Assembly (NCBI GenBank): GCA_900314525.1
Contig: OMVN01000021.1
Location: forward strand, 1-37,249
Source: an uncultured Eubacteriales bacterium
GTDB lineage: Bacteria > Bacillota > Clostridia > Lachnospirales > Lachnospiraceae
Reading direction: 5' to 3'
Length of the DNA: 37,249 bases
The position numbers and the translations under genes were made by a program. The notes beneath the pieces are model-generated. The model ran no database searches. It was not told the origin of the DNA and worked only from the letters and a program-made list of their open reading frames with translations. How positions within the stretch are numbered: the stretch's first letter is position 1; every line of letters starts with the position of its first letter. Below are positions 35,143 to 37,249 of the stretch, one piece after another.

Positions 35143-36336
35143 ATGGCTAAAGCTAAATTTGAAAGAACTAAACCACATTGTAATATTGGTACAATCGGAC
35201 ATGTCGATCATGGTAAAACAACATTAACAGCTGCAATCACAAAAACACTTGCTGCTAGAGTAGCAGGAAATGCTGCAGTTGATTTCGAAAACATCGATAA
35301 AGCTCCAGAAGAAAGAGAAAGAGGTATCACAATCTCTACAGCTCACGTTGAGTACGAAACAGAGAAGAGACATTACGCTCACGTTGACTGTCCAGGACAT
35401 GCTGACTACGTTAAGAACATGATCACTGGTGCTGCACAGATGGATGGTGCTATCCTTGTTGTTGCTGCTACTGATGGTGTTATGGCTCAGACAAAAGAGC
35501 ACATCTTACTTTCTCGTCAGGTAGGTGTTCCTTACATCGTTGTATTCATGAACAAATGTGATATGGTTGATGATGAAGAACTTCTTGAATTAGTTGAGAT
35601 GGACATCAGAGACTTATTAAACGAATATGAATTCCCAGGCGATGATACTCCAATCGTTCAGGGTTCAGCTCTTAAAGCTCTTGAAGATCCAAATTCAGAG
35701 TGGGGCGACAAGATTATGGAACTTATGGATGCTGTTGATTCATGGATTCCAAATCCAGAAAGAGATACAGATAAACCATTCTTAATGCCAGTAGAAGATA
35801 TCTTCACAATCACAGGTCGTGGAACAGTTGCTACAGGTAGAGTAGAAAGAGGAACATTACACGTTAATGATGAAGTTGAAATCCTTGGTGTTCATGAAGA
35901 CGTTCGTAAGACAGTTGTAACTGGTATCGAAATGTTCAGAAAACTTCTTGACGAAGCTCAGGCTGGTGATAACATCGGTGCACTTCTTCGTGGTATTCAG
36001 AGAACAGACATCGTTAGAGGTCAGGTTATCGCTAAACCTGGTACAGTAACATGTCACAAGAAATTTACAGCTCAGGTTTACGTATTAACAAAAGACGAAG
36101 GTGGACGTCATACTCCATTCTTCAACAACTATCGTCCACAGTTCTACTTCAGAACAACAGACGTTACTGGTGTTTGTGAATTACCTGCAGGTACAGAAAT
36201 GTGCATGCCTGGTGATAACGTAGAAATGACAGTAGAACTTATTCATCCAATCGCTATGGAGCAAGGTCTTGGATTCGCTATCCGTGAAGGTGGACGTACA
36301 GTAGGTTCTGGTAAAGTTGCTACAATCATCGAATAA
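35143..36336 (+). CDS. tuf: elongation factor Tu
   Basis: A 397-residue GTPase that brings aminoacyl-tRNA to the ribosome. [15 protein letters not shown] is G1, RGITI is G2, [20 protein letters not shown] is G3 and NKCDMVDD is G4. The C-terminus ends in [20 protein letters not shown]. The length is standard. It starts after AAGGAGG (35127-35133). Codons are strongly biased to a few preferred triplets, as in the other translation genes here. A strong terminator follows. Confidence 0.98.
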   Translation: MAKAKFERTKPHCNIGTIGHVDHGKTTLTAAITKTLAARVAGNAAVDFENIDKAPEERERGITISTAHVEYETEKRHYAHVDCPGHADYVKNMITGAAQMDGAILVVAATDGVMAQTKEHILLSRQVGVPYIVVFMNKCDMVDDEELLELVEMDIRDLLNEYEFPGDDTPIVQGSALKALEDPNSEWGDKIMELMDAVDSWIPNPERDTDKPFLMPVEDIFTITGRGTVATGRVERGTLHVNDEVEILGVHEDVRKTVVTGIEMFRKLLDEAQAGDNIGALLRGIQRTDIVRGQVIAKPGTVTCHKKFTAQVYVLTKDEGGRHTPFFNNYRPQFYFRTTDVTGVCELPAGTEMCMPGDNVEMTVELIHPIAMEQGLGFAIREGGRTVGSGKVATIIE

Positions 36337-36351
36337 TCTGCGCGTTAACTA

Positions 36352-36482
36352 CGAGAAGATTTAAGATAAGTATAAATAGCCCGGTGCAAGCTTGCTTGTA
36401 ACCGGGCATTTTTATACTTATCTTTAAGCGACGACAGTCGCGACCGAGATGAAGCGAAGCGGAATCGAGGTAAATCTTCTCG
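36352..36482. repeat. 131-bp palindromic element with perfect 12-bp inverted ends
   Basis: CGAGAAGATTTA (36352-36363) is repeated inverted as TAAATCTTCTCG (36471-36482). Inside are the tuf terminator stem and the hairpin GCGAC/GTCGC (36428-36441). The GAAGCGAAGCGG segment (36451-36462) is GC-richer than the surroundings. It has no coding capacity, so it resembles a small mobile palindromic repeat (MITE/BIME-like). Whether other copies exist cannot be seen. Confidence 0.55.
36365..36422 (+). terminator. tuf terminator with long extended stem
   Basis: GCCCGGT (36379-36385) pairs with ACCGGGC (36401-36407) around the palindrome GCAAGCTTGC, followed by ATTTTT. The stem extends outward: GATAAGTATAAA (36365-36376) pairs with TTTATACTTATC (36411-36422). 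Confidence 0.88.
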
Positions 36483-36573
36483 AAAAAGCGACTTAGCGAA
36501 CATTTAACGAATGTCCGCGCATGAGAAAAAACGAATTTTTTTCGAATTCGACGCTTAATAATTAAGATTTTAT
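36483..36573. other. non-coding stretch with further hairpins
   Basis: GCGAACATT/AATGTCCGC (36496-36518, one mismatch) and GAAAAAA/TTTTTTC (36525-36543) form two more stems, and CGAATTCG (36543-36550) is a palindrome. No gene is evident. Together with 36352-36482 this makes a string of hairpins between tuf and the final terminator. Confidence 0.5.
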
Positions 36574-36607
36574 AAGGCTTTCCGAGTTTTCTCGGAAAGC
36601 CTTTTTT
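36574..36607 (+). terminator. strong terminator before the RHS fragment
   Basis: AAGGCTTTCCGAG (36574-36586), loop TTTT, CTCGGAAAGCCTT (36591-36603) is a perfect 13-bp stem with a T-run through 36607. No gene lies between tuf and this terminator, so it may end a non-coding transcript or be the tail of a lost gene. Confidence 0.9.
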
Positions 36608-36612
36608 CGTAA

Positions 36613-37182
36613 ATGATAACTAAAATAGTGTACGATAATAGCTCACTGGCTCCAAAATGGCTTCCCAAAATAACAATTTCCACAATCAGTTACACCTATG
36701 ATGACAATGGAAATCTTACATCAGAGCATGGAACAAAAGATAAGACATACACATACGATGCAGAAAATAAGTTATTAACTGCAACAATAAGTAGCGGAAA
36801 TTCTGTAACAATAGAAAGTTATTCATATGATTTCGAAGGAAACAGAATAAGCAAGCAGGTAAATGAAGAAGAAAAAGTATTCTATTTTAACGATACATAC
36901 GGGGGTCTTACACAGGTTGCCTTAGAACTTTCAAAGAATACAGATAACACATACAAAGTTAATAAGTATTACACAAGAGGAATTGAATTAATAAGTGCTG
37001 ATATAATAGGTAAAGAAAATAATCACAAAACCTATATCCAGGACGGACATGGTTCAGTAACAGCCCTTGTAGAAAATTCAAAAATAACAGATACCTATAC
37101 ATACGATGCATATGGTATACTATTAAAGAAAAATGGAGATACAGATAACGATTATAAAGTTATACTTAAATATGTACAATAA
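36613..37182 (+). pseudogene. truncated RHS/YD-repeat fragment
   Basis: The ORF encodes 189 residues. YD-repeat units (YTYDDNGNLTSE, YTYDAENKLLTA, YSYDFEGNRISKQ) are followed by the start of an RHS-core region, YIQDGHGSVTALVENSK and YTYDAYGILLKKNGD. Normal RHS proteins are very long, begin with a signal or export domain and continue into GLYYLRARYYDP and RFLSRD. All of that is missing at both ends. The ATG lies only six bases after the terminator T-run and has no ribosome binding site. It is best read as a remnant or displaced tail of a polymorphic-toxin/WapA-like gene. Confidence 0.65.
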
Positions 37183-37239
37183 ATATTAAATAAGAATGTA
37201 CAAATGTTATGATATATGAGTTACAAGGAGGAACTCATA

Positions 37240-37249
37240 ATGATACTAA
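37240..37249 (+). CDS. start of an unidentified gene, cut by the window end
   Basis: AAGGAGG (37225-37231 region) lies about 8 nt before an ATG at 37240. Only three codons are in view (Met-Ile-Leu). Genes directly after RHS ends are often immunity or RHS-related genes, but nothing can be said of this one. Confidence 0.4.

Noticed and set aside
36421-36607. tRNA, SRP RNA or CRISPR in the hairpin-rich stretch after tuf
   Set aside because: There is no cloverleaf, no SRP tetraloop motif and no spaced direct repeats. The stems are unrelated palindromes.
37140-37249. Frameshift that would restore the RHS core after position 37165
   Set aside because: I checked the sequence after DNDYK for the YRYTGE or GLYYLRARYY continuation and did not find it, so truncation is more likely than a single indel.

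Overview
The window looks like a chromosomal segment of a low-GC, spore-forming, butyrate-producing Firmicute, most likely a Lachnospiraceae member (Coprococcus/Butyrivibrio-like). The reasons are a ptb-buk butyrate kinase pair, a spoIIID-mbl pair, strong AAGGAGG-type ribosome binding sites, TTGACA/TATAAT promoters and AT-rich, A-ending codons. All genes are on the + strand. The genus is an inference; the ribosomal, RNA polymerase and elongation factor gene order is directly visible.

Layout. (1) 1-4657: phosphate butyryltransferase and butyrate kinase, a HAD phosphatase, branched-chain aminotransferase and a DUF308 membrane protein. (2) 4676-9333: spoIIID, a MreB/Mbl homologue, RecD2 helicase and a ComFC-like phosphoribosyltransferase, separated by clear hairpin terminators. 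(3) 9407-12987: rpmG-secE-nusG-rplK-rplA, then a separately promoted rplJ-rplL unit with an L10 leader/attenuator. It is closed by a strong terminator rather than running on into rpoB. (4) 13115-22929: a roughly 10 kb surface-pilus locus wedged between rplL and rpoB. (5) 22898-30590: rpoB-rpoC with its own promoter. (6) 30648-31604: a membrane-anchored protein with an apparently dead L,D-transpeptidase fold. (7) 31614-36422: rpsL-rpsG-fusA and then tuf from its own promoter. (8) 36352-37249: a palindrome-rich non-coding stretch, a truncated RHS/YD-repeat fragment and the first codons of another gene.

The most interesting part is the locus at 13344-22929. Its gene order is giant adhesin, signal-peptidase-like protein, two-domain Spy0128/FctA-like pilin, class B sortase, then a SipW-type peptidase. 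The first four match the order of the Streptococcus pyogenes FCT pilus islands (cpa-sipA-fctA-srtB). The signal-peptidase-like protein has lost both catalytic residues (Ser to Glu39, Lys to Gly76), as reported for streptococcal SipA, where the protein is needed for pilus assembly without being a peptidase. The pilin ends in VAPTG (compare EVPTG in Spy0128), carries Lys/Glu/Asn candidates for intramolecular isopeptide bonds, and is followed by a stem-loop that could lower sortase expression relative to pilin. The sortase carries an unusual C-terminal extension with extra membrane segments. A separate Ser-His SipW-type peptidase, which keeps its catalytic residues, lies just downstream.

The insertion has separated rplJL from rpoBC. 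The first now ends at a strong terminator, and the second starts from a promoter embedded in the last codons of a 46-residue membrane ORF. Regulatory RNA is plentiful: two copies of an L1-type hairpin before rplK and rplA, the L10 leader, a structured leader before the adhesin, an rpsL-rpsG intercistronic structure, and a terminator whose U-tract touches the spoIIID start codon. No tRNA, rRNA, CRISPR array, transposase or integrase was seen.
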